A stretch of 64,000 nt of DNA. Origin: Methanocaldococcus lauensis (GTDB lineage Archaea > AGJL01 > Methanococci > Methanococcales > Methanocaldococcaceae). The notes under the pieces were generated by a model. It searched no databases, had not been told where the DNA came from, and saw nothing but the letters and a program-made list of their open reading frames with translations. The stretch is taken from NCBI RefSeq assembly GCF_902827225.1, contig NZ_LR792632.1, forward strand, positions 1 through 64,000, in the 5' to 3' direction. Below, piece after piece: positions 9,396 to 19,208 of this stretch. Made by a program: the position numbers and the translations under genes. Each line of letters opens with the position of its first letter. The stretch's first letter is position 1.

Positions 9396-10523
9396 TTATT
9401 CAAAGATTTTTCTTATTATTTCAATAGCCTTTTCTATATCTTCATATTTTGTAGCGTAACTAAATCTTACATAGTTATAGCCATTTTCTCCAAAGGCAAT
9501 TCCTGGAACGCATAAAACCTTATTTTTAATTAATATTTTAGCTACTTTTACTCCATCTCCATATTCAGACACATCAGGGAAAATATAAAATGCTCCTTCT
9601 GGTTTATTAACTCTAAAAATATCTTTTAATCCATTATAAATTAAATCTCTCCTCCTTTTAAATTCATTAACCATATTTTTAACACATTCCTGACTTCCTC
9701 TCAAAGCGGCTAAAGCACCATATTGAGCAAAAGTAGAGGCACATGCAAAACTATATTGATGAATTTTTATCATATTGTTGATTAAATCCAACTCCTTATT
9801 TAATTCATCTGAAACTGCCAAATAACCAATCCTCCAACCAGTCATTGCATAAGTTTTGGAAAATCCATTAATTAATATACATCTATCTGTATATTTCATT
9901 GGGGAATAATGTTTTTTATCATAAATAATTTTATCATAAACTTCATCAGAAACAATAATTAAATTGTAATCCTCAGCAATTTCTGCCAAACCTTTTACTG
10001 TTTCTTTGTCATAAACTTTTCCAGTAGGGTTTGCTGGAGAATTGAATATTATTAATTTTGTTTTCCTACTTATTTTTTCTTTAATATCTTCTAAATCCAC
10101 ATTAAAGTTTTCATCTAAGTTTATATTTACAATTTTTCCTTCAGCAAATTCCACCAATGAAAAATAAGATACAAATGAAGGATTGAATATTATAACTTCA
10201 TCTCCTTTATTAACTAAACTCATAATAGACAGCATTAAAGCCTCTGATGCTCCACAGGTTATAATAATATTATCCTTATCAACATTTATATTGTAATCTT
10301 CCATTAACTTATTGCTAATCTCCTCCCTTAATTCAGGAATTCCGTTATTTGGAGAGTAATGAGTTTTACCTTCATCCAATGCTTTTTTTGCTTCCTCAAT
10401 AATATGCTTAGGAGTTGTGAAATCAGGCTCACCAATTCCCAAGTTTATACTGTCAGAGGTTGCTAAATTAAATATCTCCCTAATTGCAGATGGTTTTATA
10501 TTTTTGCATCTATCACTTATCAT
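9396..10523 (-). CDS. Aspartate aminotransferase family protein (class I/II PLP enzyme)
   Basis: PLP-dependent aminotransferase of 375 residues. It shows the fold-type I landmarks: LGIGEPDFTTP near residue 30, FNSPANPTGKVYD, SDEVYDKI with the Asp/Tyr cofactor contacts, the Schiff-base lysine in NGFSKTYAMTGWRIGY, and the C-terminal VRFSYAT arginine. It closely resembles the M. jannaschii enzyme annotated as aspartate aminotransferase. The real amino donor could differ among methanogen paralogues. Transcribed divergently from the archaemetzincin, with a 13-bp palindrome in the shared promoter region. Confidence 0.9.
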   Translation of the reverse strand: MISDRCKNIKPSAIREIFNLATSDSINLGIGEPDFTTPKHIIEEAKKALDEGKTHYSPNNGIPELREEISNKLMEDYNINVDKDNIIITCGASEALMLSIMSLVNKGDEVIIFNPSFVSYFSLVEFAEGKIVNINLDENFNVDLEDIKEKISRKTKLIIFNSPANPTGKVYDKETVKGLAEIAEDYNLIIVSDEVYDKIIYDKKHYSPMKYTDRCILINGFSKTYAMTGWRIGYLAVSDELNKELDLINNMIKIHQYSFACASTFAQYGALAALRGSQECVKNMVNEFKRRRDLIYNGLKDIFRVNKPEGAFYIFPDVSEYGDGVKVAKILIKNKVLCVPGIAFGENGYNYVRFSYATKYEDIEKAIEIIRKIFE

Positions 10524-10560
10524 TCTTTCACATCCTTAAAAATCATCATCTATATTTTAT

Positions 10561-10573
10561 TGGACAGTGTCCA
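10561..10573. promoter_or_regulatory. 13-bp perfect palindrome in divergent promoter region
   Basis: TGGACAGTGTCCA has 6-bp arms around a central G. It lies 38 bases before the aminotransferase start and next to a TATA-like run (ATAATATATAAGG) upstream of the archaemetzincin gene. It looks like an operator for a dimeric regulator of one or both genes; this is inference. Confidence 0.4.
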
Positions 10574-10658
10574 TATAATAATATATAAGGTTCATTAATT
10601 ACAAAATAATGTATTAAAAATTTCATAAATTCTTATATATAAGGACTAAGGGATGATT

Positions 10659-11180
10659 ATGGCTATTTGTTCCCTCTTTTCTGTTGGAGACTCACTTCCC
10701 TCTGTTAAGAAAGAAACTGAAAAGGTTATCAGAGAAAAGTTCAAACTATTACCTCGTTTTGAGGGAATAATCCCTCCAGATGTTAGAGGTTCAAGAGATT
10801 ATCAACTACTTGCAGATATACAACTTGAAAATGCCCTTATTAATAAACCTTCTGATGCTCTCTTTGTCGTTGCAATAACCCCCTACGACCTCTACTCTAA
10901 TGGGCTTAACTTCGTCTTTGGAATTGCTTATCCATTTAGAGGATGTATAGTCTCTTACGCAAGGTTATATTCAGATAATGAAGAACTCTTTCTCTCAAGA
11001 GTTAGAAAAGAAGTTACTCACGAAATGGGACATGTTTTTGGTTTATCTCACTGTCCTAATCCTAAGTGTGTTATGCACTTCTCAAATTCTCTATATGATA
11101 CTGACTATAAAGAAGAGGAGTTTTGTTCCAACTGTAAGAAAAAACTCTATCTCTCTATGAAAAATCTTGGTCTAATCTAA
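10659..11180 (+). CDS. amzA: Archaemetzincin (zinc metalloprotease)
   Basis: Zinc peptidase of 173 residues, probably cytoplasmic as no signal peptide is seen. The family signature is complete: HEMGHVFGLSH (zinc histidines and catalytic Glu) followed by C-P-N-P-K-C, VM (Met-turn) and a distal CSNC, the extra cysteines that form the second zinc site of archaemetzincins. The physiological substrate of the family is not known. The ATG at 10659 follows GGATGATT; an ATG six bases earlier is part of this box. Codon use differs from its neighbours: CTC, CTT, TCC and CGT are frequent where others use TTA, AGA and TCA, which suggests transfer from another lineage. Confidence 0.92.
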   Translation: MAICSLFSVGDSLPSVKKETEKVIREKFKLLPRFEGIIPPDVRGSRDYQLLADIQLENALINKPSDALFVVAITPYDLYSNGLNFVFGIAYPFRGCIVSYARLYSDNEELFLSRVRKEVTHEMGHVFGLSHCPNPKCVMHFSNSLYDTDYKEEEFCSNCKKKLYLSMKNLGLI

Positions 11181-11314
11181 ATATATTTTATTTATATTTT
11201 ATTAATTATTATCGGTAGATAGATATAGGAGTTAGTTATTATGGAACTATTTATTTAACAAAGCCTTTAATTAATAAGTAATATTAGAAATTAACGAAAA
11301 AATAGGAGATATTT

Positions 11315-12640
11315 ATGAAGAGAGTAGTTATTGCTGGAACATCAAGTGAAGTAGGGAAAACAGTTATATCTACTGGAATTATGAAGGCATTGTCTAAAAA
11401 GTATAATGTTCAAGGGTATAAAGTTGGTCCAGATTATATTGACCCAACTTATCATAACATAGCCACTGGGAATAAATCAAGAAATTTAGATTCTTTTTTT
11501 ATGAATAATGAGCAAATAAAATATCTTTTTCAAAAACATTCAAAAAATAAGGATATAAGTATAATTGAAGGTGTTAGAGGTTTATATGAGGGATTATCTC
11601 CTATAGACGATATAGGAAGCACTGCGAGTATAGCTAAGGCTTTAGATAGTCCTATAATTCTTATAGTCAATGCAAAGAGTTTAACGAGAAGTGCAATAGC
11701 AATAATAAAAGGTTTCATAAACTTTGATAATGTAAAAATTAGAGGAGTTATTTTTAATTTCGTTAGAAGTGAAAAACATATTAAGAAATTAAAAGAGGCA
11801 ATGCAATATTATCTCCCAGATGTGGAAATAGTTGGCTTTATTCCAAGAAATGAAAATTTTAAAGTGGAAGGTAGGCATTTAGGTTTAGTTCCTACACCAG
11901 AAAACTTAGAAGAAATTAATAAAAAAATAGAGACTTGGGGAAATTTAGTTGAAGAATATTTAGATTTGGAAAAGATTGTTGAAATTGCAGATGAAGATTA
12001 TGAAGATATAGATGATGTTTTCTTGTGGGAGATTAATGAAAATTATAAAAAAATAGGTGTTGCTTATGATGAAGTATTTAATTTTTATTATTGGGACATT
12101 TTTGATGCCCTAAAAGAAAATAAAGCTAAAATAGAATTTTTTAGCCCATTAAATGATTGTGAAGTTCCAGATGCAGATATTTTATACATTGGAGGAGGAT
12201 ATCCAGAGCTTTTTAAAGAGGAGTTAAGCAACAATAAAGAGATGATTGAAAGTATTAGAGAATTTGACGGTTATATATATGGAGAGTGTGGGGGTTTGAT
12301 GTATTTAACTAAATCTATTGACAATACTCCTATGGTTGGTTTATTAAACTGCTCGTCTATAATGGATAAGAAAGTTCAAGGATTAAGTTATGTTAAAGCA
12401 GAGTTCTTAGAAAATTGCTTAATAGGAAGAAAAGGATTAACATTTAAAGGGCATGAATTTCATTACTCAAAATTGGTTAATATAAAAGAGGAGAGATTTG
12501 CATATAAAATATTAAGAGGTAGAGGAATTATAAACAATTTAGATGGAATTTTTAATGGAAGGGTTTTAGCTGGTTATTTACACAATCACCCAGTTGCTAA
12601 TCCTTATTTTGCCTCGTCTATGGTTAATTTTGATGGATAA
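11315..12640 (+). CDS. cfbB: Ni-sirohydrochlorin a,c-diamide synthase (CfbB)
   Basis: CobB/CbiA family amidotransferase of 441 residues that converts two side-chain acetates of Ni-sirohydrochlorin to amides with glutamine and ATP in F430 synthesis. The N-terminal dethiobiotin-synthetase-like domain shows GTSSEVGKT (residues 8-16) and KVGPDYIDP; the C-terminal glutaminase shows GGGYPELF and the catalytic-Cys motif [10 protein letters not shown]. In methanogens the same fold also serves cobyrinic acid; the shorter length and context favour CfbB, though dual use is possible. Ribosome-binding site GGAGAT lies before the ATG. Confidence 0.88.
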   Translation: MKRVVIAGTSSEVGKTVISTGIMKALSKKYNVQGYKVGPDYIDPTYHNIATGNKSRNLDSFFMNNEQIKYLFQKHSKNKDISIIEGVRGLYEGLSPIDDIGSTASIAKALDSPIILIVNAKSLTRSAIAIIKGFINFDNVKIRGVIFNFVRSEKHIKKLKEAMQYYLPDVEIVGFIPRNENFKVEGRHLGLVPTPENLEEINKKIETWGNLVEEYLDLEKIVEIADEDYEDIDDVFLWEINENYKKIGVAYDEVFNFYYWDIFDALKENKAKIEFFSPLNDCEVPDADILYIGGGYPELFKEELSNNKEMIESIREFDGYIYGECGGLMYLTKSIDNTPMVGLLNCSSIMDKKVQGLSYVKAEFLENCLIGRKGLTFKGHEFHYSKLVNIKEERFAYKILRGRGIINNLDGIFNGRVLAGYLHNHPVANPYFASSMVNFDG

Positions 12641-12768
12641 AGGTTATTTATTTTACTCTTTGTTATTTTTTGTGATTTTATTTTAGATAAATTTTATATA
12701 TTTTAGTATAATATTTTAATATACAACAAATGTATTTAATTACATAAAATATGAAATTATGTGATAAT

Positions 12769-13620
12769 ATGTTAAGAGGTAAAGAGGCTACATTAGCAGG
12801 AATCATAAGGGTAATTATTGAAGATGAGCCTGAAACACAAGATGAGATTGCTGAAAAACTTGGAATTAGTAGGAGATATGTTGCTAAACTTTTAAAGCCA
12901 TTAATTGAAGAAAAAATTGTTAAACATCCTTATGTTGTTGATATGAGTAAATTGCATAAATTAAACTTAGAATTTGACGAATACATAATATTACTAATGA
13001 AAGAGATAAAAACTACATTGGAAAAGATGAGAGATACGCTCTTAGATAACCTAAATTTAGCATATAACGCTTTAAAAAATAACGATAAAAAATTGGCAGA
13101 GGATATTATACTTAAAGATTATGAATTAAACAAGATGGAGGAAGAAATTAGGATGCTTTTAAGTATGAATGCACTAAAATACTTGCCAAGAAATTATATA
13201 AATGCATTTGCCAGTATTGCATCAAATCTTGAAAGGTTAGGAGATTATATAGCAAACATTGCTGAAGAAATTATTCATGGTCTTAGATTAGATGAAAATA
13301 TTGAAAATGACATTGAGAGAATTTTTAACATTCTTAAAGAAATGCTAATTGAGGCAGTTGATGTTGTTATAAATAAAAAGAAAGAAACTAAAATTTATAA
13401 CCTTGAAGAAAAACTACATGAAAATCTTGAAGAATTATTAAACAAAGTTCTACAAAACAAAAAAGAGGACTTAAACTTTTATGTTCAATTTGGTATGTTT
13501 TTAAAAGACATTGAAAGATTTGGAGATAGATGCGTTAATATTGTGGATATCGCCTTAGAACTTTATCACAACATTCCAAGAAGTCCAATTCCAGAGAGAT
13601 TGAAAAGGGGTAGAGTATGA
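12769..13620 (+). CDS. PhoU-domain protein with N-terminal winged-helix domain
   Basis: Protein of 283 residues. Residues 1-65 form an HTH/winged-helix ([24 protein letters not shown]). The rest is two PhoU-type three-helix repeats with the ExxxD metal-binding signatures [15 protein letters not shown] and [15 protein letters not shown]. PhoU domains act in phosphate sensing and uptake control; the fused DNA-binding domain suggests a phosphate-responsive transcription regulator. The ATG at 12769 has GTGATA just ahead; an earlier ATG at 12751 has no such box. It overlaps trmY by four bases (ATGA). Confidence 0.85.
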   Translation: MLRGKEATLAGIIRVIIEDEPETQDEIAEKLGISRRYVAKLLKPLIEEKIVKHPYVVDMSKLHKLNLEFDEYIILLMKEIKTTLEKMRDTLLDNLNLAYNALKNNDKKLAEDIILKDYELNKMEEEIRMLLSMNALKYLPRNYINAFASIASNLERLGDYIANIAEEIIHGLRLDENIENDIERIFNILKEMLIEAVDVVINKKKETKIYNLEEKLHENLEELLNKVLQNKKEDLNFYVQFGMFLKDIERFGDRCVNIVDIALELYHNIPRSPIPERLKRGRV

Positions 13621-14225
13621 GGGAGTTTATATTTAAAGCAAATAAAACAATAACCTCATCAGATATAAATTTAAAAGACTTACCGGGAAGTTGTGGAAGG
13701 TTGGATTTATTGTGTAGATGTGTTAGTGATGCATTCTTTTTATCTCATGATATAAGGAGGGATGTAATTTTTTATGCAGTATTGTATGGGCAACCAAATC
13801 CACCAGTTTGTATAAAGTTTGTTGGTAGTGAATTAAAAAAGGTTTCTCCAGATGAAAGAAATATAGCCATATTTATAAAAAAAGCTCTTAAAAAATTTGA
13901 AGAACTTGATGAAGATGAAAAAAATAATTGGATTTTATCAACACCAGGAATTTATGTAAAGAGATTAGGATTTAGAGATTTAATTTTAGAAAAAATCAAT
14001 GAAGGAAAGAATATTTATTATTTACATAAAAATGGAGAAGATGTTGAAAATGTTGATATAAAAAATCCTGTTTTTATACTTGGAGACCACATAGGAATTG
14101 GAGAAGAGGATGAGAAATTTTTAGATAAGATTAAAGCTAAAAAAATTTCATTATCTCCTTTAGAGTTGCATGCTAATCATTGCATAACAATAATACACAA
14201 TGTTTTAGATAGAAGGGGATTTTAA
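13617..14225 (+). CDS. trmY: tRNA pseudouridine-54 N1-methyltransferase
   Basis: SPOUT-class methyltransferase of 202 residues that makes N1-methylpseudouridine at tRNA position 54 in archaea. Typical TrmY features are visible: [16 protein letters not shown] at the start, the SAM-binding knot with [14 protein letters not shown] and a C-terminal [22 protein letters not shown]. Start codon overlaps the stop of the PhoU-like gene (ATGA), so translation is likely coupled. The end abuts the ATPase pseudogene. Confidence 0.93.
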   Translation: MREFIFKANKTITSSDINLKDLPGSCGRLDLLCRCVSDAFFLSHDIRRDVIFYAVLYGQPNPPVCIKFVGSELKKVSPDERNIAIFIKKALKKFEELDEDEKNNWILSTPGIYVKRLGFRDLILEKINEGKNIYYLHKNGEDVENVDIKNPVFILGDHIGIGEEDEKFLDKIKAKKISLSPLELHANHCITIIHNVLDRRGF

Positions 14226-14236
14226 TGGTGAATACA

Positions 14237-15607
14237 ATGAAATTCTTTGATAGAGTAAGAGAGGTTAATGAAATTTTATCCATTATAGAAGGAGAGCCGA
14301 ATTTTATTTATTTTATTTTTTATTTTTGGACCTATAAACAGTAGTAAAACTGCATTAATTACGGAGGTAATAAACAATAGGTTAGACAAAAATAAGTATG
14401 TAGTATTTTATATAAATCTTAGGGCTGTTCTCATAAATGAAACATACGAAACAAACATATACTTTTGATTATAAAACAAAATCTTTAAATAAATCTTTTG
14501 ATAAATTATTTTATAGCAGTCCCGATATGTGGGGGAAACTAAGCCCGAATGGGACTGCTCTTAAATCGAAGATGTGGGGAGTTTCCGTTCCCCCCGATTG
14601 CCAGCCAATGAAGTTGGGAGGCTGGAAGGTTCTTCGCTACGATTCGTTTCATTTGTTCTATAAGTAGCGGAGAACCAGAACGGAGGTTTATAGATGGTTA
14701 CGATAAGTTTTTAAAGGTTTTATTTAATGTTTATGAGGAATCATTGATTGATAAAATAAGAATATCTTTATTATCTATAGTAAAAGACCTTCCAGAGGTT
14801 ATAAAATCAACTATAATATCCAAATTATCAGGAGGAGTTGTTAGCGGAATACCAATACCCAAAAATTTATTAACACAGTTATTGTTGAAAAAAGACAATA
14901 TAGAGGATGTTTTTGAATTTTTGGAGGGGTATTTTATTGAAATAAATAAAAAAGGTAAAAAACCTATTTTAATTATCGATGAACTGCAAGTTATTGGTGA
15001 TTTAAAAATTAACGGCTTTTTAATTTATAAACTTTTTAACTTTTTTGTTAGATTAACTAAAGAATTACATCTTTGCCATGTCTTATGTTTAAGTTTAGAT
15101 AGTTTATTTATTGAGAAGGTTTATAATGAAGCAATGTTGGAGGATAGAGCAAGATATATTTTAGTAGATGATTTCTCTAAAAATAAAGCTTTACAATTTA
15201 TTGACTTTTTAGCTGAAGATATTTTAAATAAAACTATCTCTTCTACTGAGGAGAAAGAATTAATCTATTCTTATGTTGGTGGAAAACCAGTAGATATATA
15301 TAATGTAATTGATAAAATGAGATACAAAGATTTAGAGGATATATTAAATTTAATGCTAAAAGAAGAAATTTCAAAATTAAAATATTTTTTAGAAGATGTG
15401 AAAGAGAATAATGATGAAGAGCTTTATAAAGAAGTTATAAAGGCTTTATCATTATTTAAGGAAAATTATATAATTGAAGACATAAAAATACCTAAAAAAA
15501 TTAGAGAGTTTTTAATTAAAAAAAATATATTATTCCTAAATCCAATTGATGGTAATTTAAAACCTCAAAGTTATTTAGTCTGGAACGCTATAAAGAGAGT
15601 TTTATAA
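14237..15607 (+). pseudogene. Archaeal-type P-loop ATPase gene, frameshifted and interrupted
   Basis: Remains of a member of the multigene archaeal ATPase family (STAND-like, PF01637 type). The start is ATG 14237 after GGTGA, reading MKFFDRVREVNEIL. Just before Walker A a 7-bp tandem duplication TATTTTT/TATTTTT (14314-14327) shifts the frame to a stop at 14343; in the restored frame the P-loop FGPINSSKTALI follows. After in-frame codon AGG at 14421-14423 about 260 bp of foreign DNA intervenes, and the original frame resumes near 14684, then stays open to 15607 with Walker B ILIIDELQ. Removing one 7-mer and the insert gives an exact 367-residue frame, which fits the family. Confidence 0.85.
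14424..14683 (+). mobile_element. Short G+C-rich, hairpin-rich insertion; possible relic of an IS200/IS605-type element
   Basis: About 260 bp interrupts the ATPase gene at a codon boundary; edges are approximate. Its right 165 bp are far richer in G+C than the surroundings and form successive hairpins: 14515-14523 with 14551-14559 (9 bp), 14576-14580 with 14589-14593, 14601-14606 with 14620-14625 (6 bp), and 14628-14640 with 14664-14676 (13 bp, one G-U). A 76-residue open frame (14437-14667) covers it. No target duplication is evident. Deletion derivatives of tnpB elements, whose 3' end encodes a structured guide-like RNA, look like this; the family assignment is inference. Confidence 0.5.
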
Positions 15608-15621
15608 AAATTTATTAATTT

Positions 15622-17823
15622 TTAATAAGTTCCCATCATCTTTGGAAATGCCTCATAATACCTCTTTTTAAGTTCACTTACATCTAAATTGATAATCTCT
15701 TTTTTGTTAATAGTTATCTTTAATTTATTGTCTTTTTCAACTTTTCCAATTACATAAGCATTGCTTAGTTTATTTAAAACTTTATCTTTGTTTTCCTCAC
15801 TAACAGCTAATATAATTCTTCCAGATGTTTCAGAAAACAGTAATATATCTTCCCTCAAATTATTTTTATTGTATTCCGTTAAATCCACATTTAAACCAAC
15901 ATTGTTTATTATAGCCATCTTTGCTAATGCTACAGCCAATCCTCCTCTTGAACAATCAACTGCCTCATTGACTAAACCTTCCTTTATAACTTCTCTTACT
16001 TCAGAGTATATTTTCTTTTCCTTCTCTAAATCAACTCTTGGAACTTTTCCATCTTCAGTATTATGTATAACTTTGTAATATTCACTACCTCCCATTTCAT
16101 CTTTAGTTTCATTAGTTATAATTAAAATGTCTCCTTCTTTAATCTTGTTAAATACTGAAGGAACTTTTTCAACATTTTCTATTTTACCAAGCACAAATAT
16201 TGCAGGAGTTGGATTTATTGGATGTTCTTTTCCATTAATAATAGTTTCATTGTATAAACTTACATTTCCTCCAACAACTGGAATTTCAAAGAATTCTGCC
16301 GCATCTGATAAACCTCTAATACATTCTGATAGTTGCCAGAATCTCTCTGGTTTTTCAGGATTTCCAAAGTTTAAATTATCGAGCATTGCTATTGGTTCAG
16401 ATCCAACTGTTGCTAAATTTCTAACTGCTTCAGCAACTGCATTTATTGAACCAACATAAGGATTTAACTTACAGTATCTTGAATTACAGTCGGTAGTTAA
16501 TGCTATACCCATTGGATATACTTCGTTTATCCTTAACACAGCCGCATCTTTTCCTGGCTTTATAACTGTTCTAATTTGAACATCGTAGTCATACTGCTGA
16601 TATATCCACTCTTTTGAACAGATATTAGGACTTTCGAGCAATTTTAACAATACTTCATTTAAATCCTCAGGCATTTTTATTTTTTCTTTATCATCTTCTT
16701 TTTCTTTAATATCCTCTCTTCCTTCTCTATCATATAGTGGAGCTTCGCATAATAAATCCAATGGCAAATCAACTACAATCTCCCCATTATATTTTGCTAT
16801 AATTCTCTTTTCAGGAATAGTTTTCCCAATAACTGATGCAGGTAATTCATATTTTTTAAAGATTTTAATTATTTCTTCTTCACTTCCAGGTTCAACAGCC
16901 AATAACATTCTCTCCTGACTTTCAGAAACCATAATTTCGTAAGGAGTTAGAGGCTCTCTTAATACAACATTTTCTAAGTAAAGTTCGCATCCCACTCCTC
17001 CACCGTAGCACATTTCAGATGACGCCCCTGAAAGTCCTGCCGCTCCTAAATCTTTCATTGCCTTAACTTTTCCTGTTTTCACTGCCTCTAAGACAGCATC
17101 AATTAAACATTTTTCAGCAAATGCATCACCAACTTGGACACAAGGTCTTTCTTCCTCACTCTCTTCAGTTAAATCTTTTGATGCAAAAGAAGCCCCACCT
17201 ATTCCGTCCCTACCTGTAGAGCCAACTAATATTAAAGACAAACCTGGTTCTTTGGCTTTTCCAGTAATGATTTCATTTTCTTTAACTAAACCTACACATA
17301 CGACATTCACTAAGTTGTTGTAATCAAAGGAACTGTCGAATTCACACTCTCCACCAACAGTTGGAACACCGATTCTGTTTCCATAATCTCCTATTCCCCT
17401 AACAACTCCATCAATTAGCCATCTAACTTTATCTCCTTCTTTTCCATTGACATCTCCAAATCTTAAAGGATCCATTAATGCAATTGGCTTAGCACCCATT
17501 GACAAAACATCTCTAACAATTCCCCCTACTCCAGTAGCAGCTCCATTGTAAGGATCTATATATGAAGGGTGATTGTGGCTTTCCATAGCTATTGCTAAGC
17601 ATATGTCATCCTTTAATCTAATTACTGCGGCATCATCTCCAATTCCGACAACAATGTTTTTCTTAGTTTTTTCATTGATTGTCTTAGCAAACATCCTCAA
17701 TAGTTTTTTTGAAGTTCTATATGCACAATGCTCACTCCAAAGGTTTTCAAACATTGCCAACTCTATGTGGTTAGGTTTCCTCCCTAAAACTTTCTCTATA
17801 TATTTTAAATCGTTCTCATCCAT
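15622..17823 (-). CDS. purL: Phosphoribosylformylglycinamidine synthase subunit PurL
   Basis: ATP-dependent synthase of the fourth step of purine synthesis, 733 residues, the small-PurL type that works with separate PurS and PurQ. Landmarks are [15 protein letters not shown] near residues 26-40 with the catalytic His, [30 protein letters not shown] and the duplicated half with GKDAAVLRI and [11 protein letters not shown]. Length and order match the archaeal enzyme. Preceded by AAGGTGTAAAT and only 23 bases after ndk, with which it probably forms an operon. Confidence 0.96.
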   Translation of the reverse strand: MDENDLKYIEKVLGRKPNHIELAMFENLWSEHCAYRTSKKLLRMFAKTINEKTKKNIVVGIGDDAAVIRLKDDICLAIAMESHNHPSYIDPYNGAATGVGGIVRDVLSMGAKPIALMDPLRFGDVNGKEGDKVRWLIDGVVRGIGDYGNRIGVPTVGGECEFDSSFDYNNLVNVVCVGLVKENEIITGKAKEPGLSLILVGSTGRDGIGGASFASKDLTEESEEERPCVQVGDAFAEKCLIDAVLEAVKTGKVKAMKDLGAAGLSGASSEMCYGGGVGCELYLENVVLREPLTPYEIMVSESQERMLLAVEPGSEEEIIKIFKKYELPASVIGKTIPEKRIIAKYNGEIVVDLPLDLLCEAPLYDREGREDIKEKEDDKEKIKMPEDLNEVLLKLLESPNICSKEWIYQQYDYDVQIRTVIKPGKDAAVLRINEVYPMGIALTTDCNSRYCKLNPYVGSINAVAEAVRNLATVGSEPIAMLDNLNFGNPEKPERFWQLSECIRGLSDAAEFFEIPVVGGNVSLYNETIINGKEHPINPTPAIFVLGKIENVEKVPSVFNKIKEGDILIITNETKDEMGGSEYYKVIHNTEDGKVPRVDLEKEKKIYSEVREVIKEGLVNEAVDCSRGGLAVALAKMAIINNVGLNVDLTEYNKNNLREDILLFSETSGRIILAVSEENKDKVLNKLSNAYVIGKVEKDNKLKITINKKEIINLDVSELKKRYYEAFPKMMGTY

Positions 17824-17846
17824 ATTTACACCTTCTATTTTGTATT

Positions 17847-18269
17847 TTATTCACTAAAAATTTCATCATCTTTAAAGAATAGTTTTATTTCTCTTTCGGC
17901 ACTTTCTTTAGAGTCTGAAGCATGAATTACATTGTCAGGAGTTGTTAATGCAAAATCTCCCCTAATAGTTCCTGGCTCTGCCTCAGATGGATTAGTTTTT
18001 CCAATCATCTTTCTAACAACAGATATTGCATTTTCTCCTTCTATAACCATTACTATCATTCTTCCAGACATCATAAAGTTTATTAATCTCTCATAAAACT
18101 CTTTTCCTTTATGCTCTTCATAATATTTTTCAGCCAACTCTCTATTTAACTTAATCATTTTCATAGCAACAATTTCAAAACCTTTGTTTTCAAACCTCTC
18201 TATAATTTTTCCTATTAATTTCCTTTTTACAGCATCTGGCTTTATAGCTACGAATGTCCTTTCTTTCAT
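17847..18269 (-). CDS. ndk: Nucleoside diphosphate kinase
   Basis: Transfers the terminal phosphate among nucleoside tri- and diphosphates via a phosphohistidine. The 140-residue sequence starts [16 protein letters not shown] and has the active-site NVIHASDS near residue 117, RGDF and the Kpn-loop region of NDK. The ATG at 18269 is the natural start; a TTG 24 bases upstream would add an unrelated extension. purL follows on the same strand. Confidence 0.95.
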   Translation of the reverse strand: MKERTFVAIKPDAVKRKLIGKIIERFENKGFEIVAMKMIKLNRELAEKYYEEHKGKEFYERLINFMMSGRMIVMVIEGENAISVVRKMIGKTNPSEAEPGTIRGDFALTTPDNVIHASDSKESAEREIKLFFKDDEIFSE

Positions 18270-18362
18270 AACTATCCCATAGTTAATTTTCAAAGGTAAA
18301 AGCTAAATTATATTTTTTATAGTACTATGCTTTAAAAATTTTGATGTGTCTAAAAGAGACCG

Positions 18363-19028
18363 TCAAGATAAAGATATTAAGAAGTTATAGATGGAAGCGA
18401 AAGATTTAAGCCAAGAGATAATTGTATTAAATTTGGAATTATTAGGAAATATATTATAAGAAGATTTAGTTTTTCATTTAAGGAGGGAGAAGAAACTTTC
18501 TACACAATTTCTTAATCAAAATCGAACTCTTTTGAATTTTAACCTAATCTCTGTAATGGTCATGGATACCATCCACTAAAATTTTTGGTTTATTCGAGCA
18601 AAATTTTAATATACTTCTTACGAATAATATAGTATCGAGACTACTTCGAGTTTTGGAGATATAAATTCCTAAGCATTCCTTAGATTCTACATCGATGGCA
18701 GACCATACATAAATAGTTTCGTTTCCAAACTTTAGTTTAGTCTCTTGTCTTTCGGAGTGAGCGAAGCGAATGGAGAGATACAAAATCACTTCGTGATTTT
18801 GTTCAATATTTCAGGCTCGTTTAAATCTCTTTAAGCTTATGATAATAAGTTCTAACCGATTCATGGCTTATACTTTCAAATTGAGAAAGGAACAAACTAA
18901 CTTTCCTCAACGATAACCCTAAGTAGTACAAAATTCCTGCCAAGATTTTAATCTTTATCAACTTCCTATTCCTCTTAAAAATATTCTTCTCAATTCCTCT
19001 CCTTTAGCGTTTCTCTCGTAAGCTTCAT
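18363..19028 (-). pseudogene. IS6-type DDE transposase, dead copy
   Basis: Matches the intact transposase (52859-53500) along its length but carries early stops and frameshifts near the N-terminus, frameshifts in the C-terminal third, and a rearranged stretch in the middle. There about 19 bp encoding the first catalytic aspartate (the IAIDE segment) are missing and about 57 bp of unrelated palindromic DNA sit beside the gap. Residues corresponding to [15 protein letters not shown] through ILVDG remain readable at 18544-18740. It cannot make active transposase. Confidence 0.88.
18752..18812. repeat. Palindromic insertion inside the dead transposase
   Basis: This stretch is absent from the intact copy. 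It contains a perfect inverted repeat CAAAATCAC-TTC-GTGATTTTG (18781-18801) and a GAGCGAAGCGAA motif (18758-18770) that is itself partly self-complementary. It looks like a small mobile palindrome or a rearrangement scar. Edges are approximate. Confidence 0.5.
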
Positions 19029-19208
19029 ATTTTTCTATTTATTTATACACTTATTATTAAATTTTTATCTTGACAACATCCTATTAAAATATAGTAATGT
19101 AATATTAAAAATAGTAATAATATTTATTAACTAAACTCATCTCGAAAAACTTAAATATTGTCCATTTATAAAAAATGAAATTACCATAGCTTTTAATGAG
19201 GTGATACT

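Larger units (their letters stand above)
18356..19080 (-). mobile_element. Decayed IS6-family insertion sequence
   Basis: The ends are inverted repeats related to those of the intact copy at 52.8-53.5 kb: GAGACCGTCAAGATAAA at 18356-18372 and GATGTTGTCAAGATAAA, read on the minus strand, at 19064-19080. The body is a diverged copy of the same transposase gene in the minus orientation. No convincing target-site duplication remains at the edges. The element lies between ndk and the livJ-like gene. Confidence 0.85.

Noticed and set aside
14437..14667. 76-residue frame as an ordinary protein gene
   Set aside because: It spans the hairpin-rich insert, has no ribosome-binding site, and the base pairing explains its composition better than coding does.
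18544..18789. 81-residue open frame as a functional gene
   Set aside because: It is the middle of a broken transposase preceded by palindromic DNA and lacks catalytic parts.
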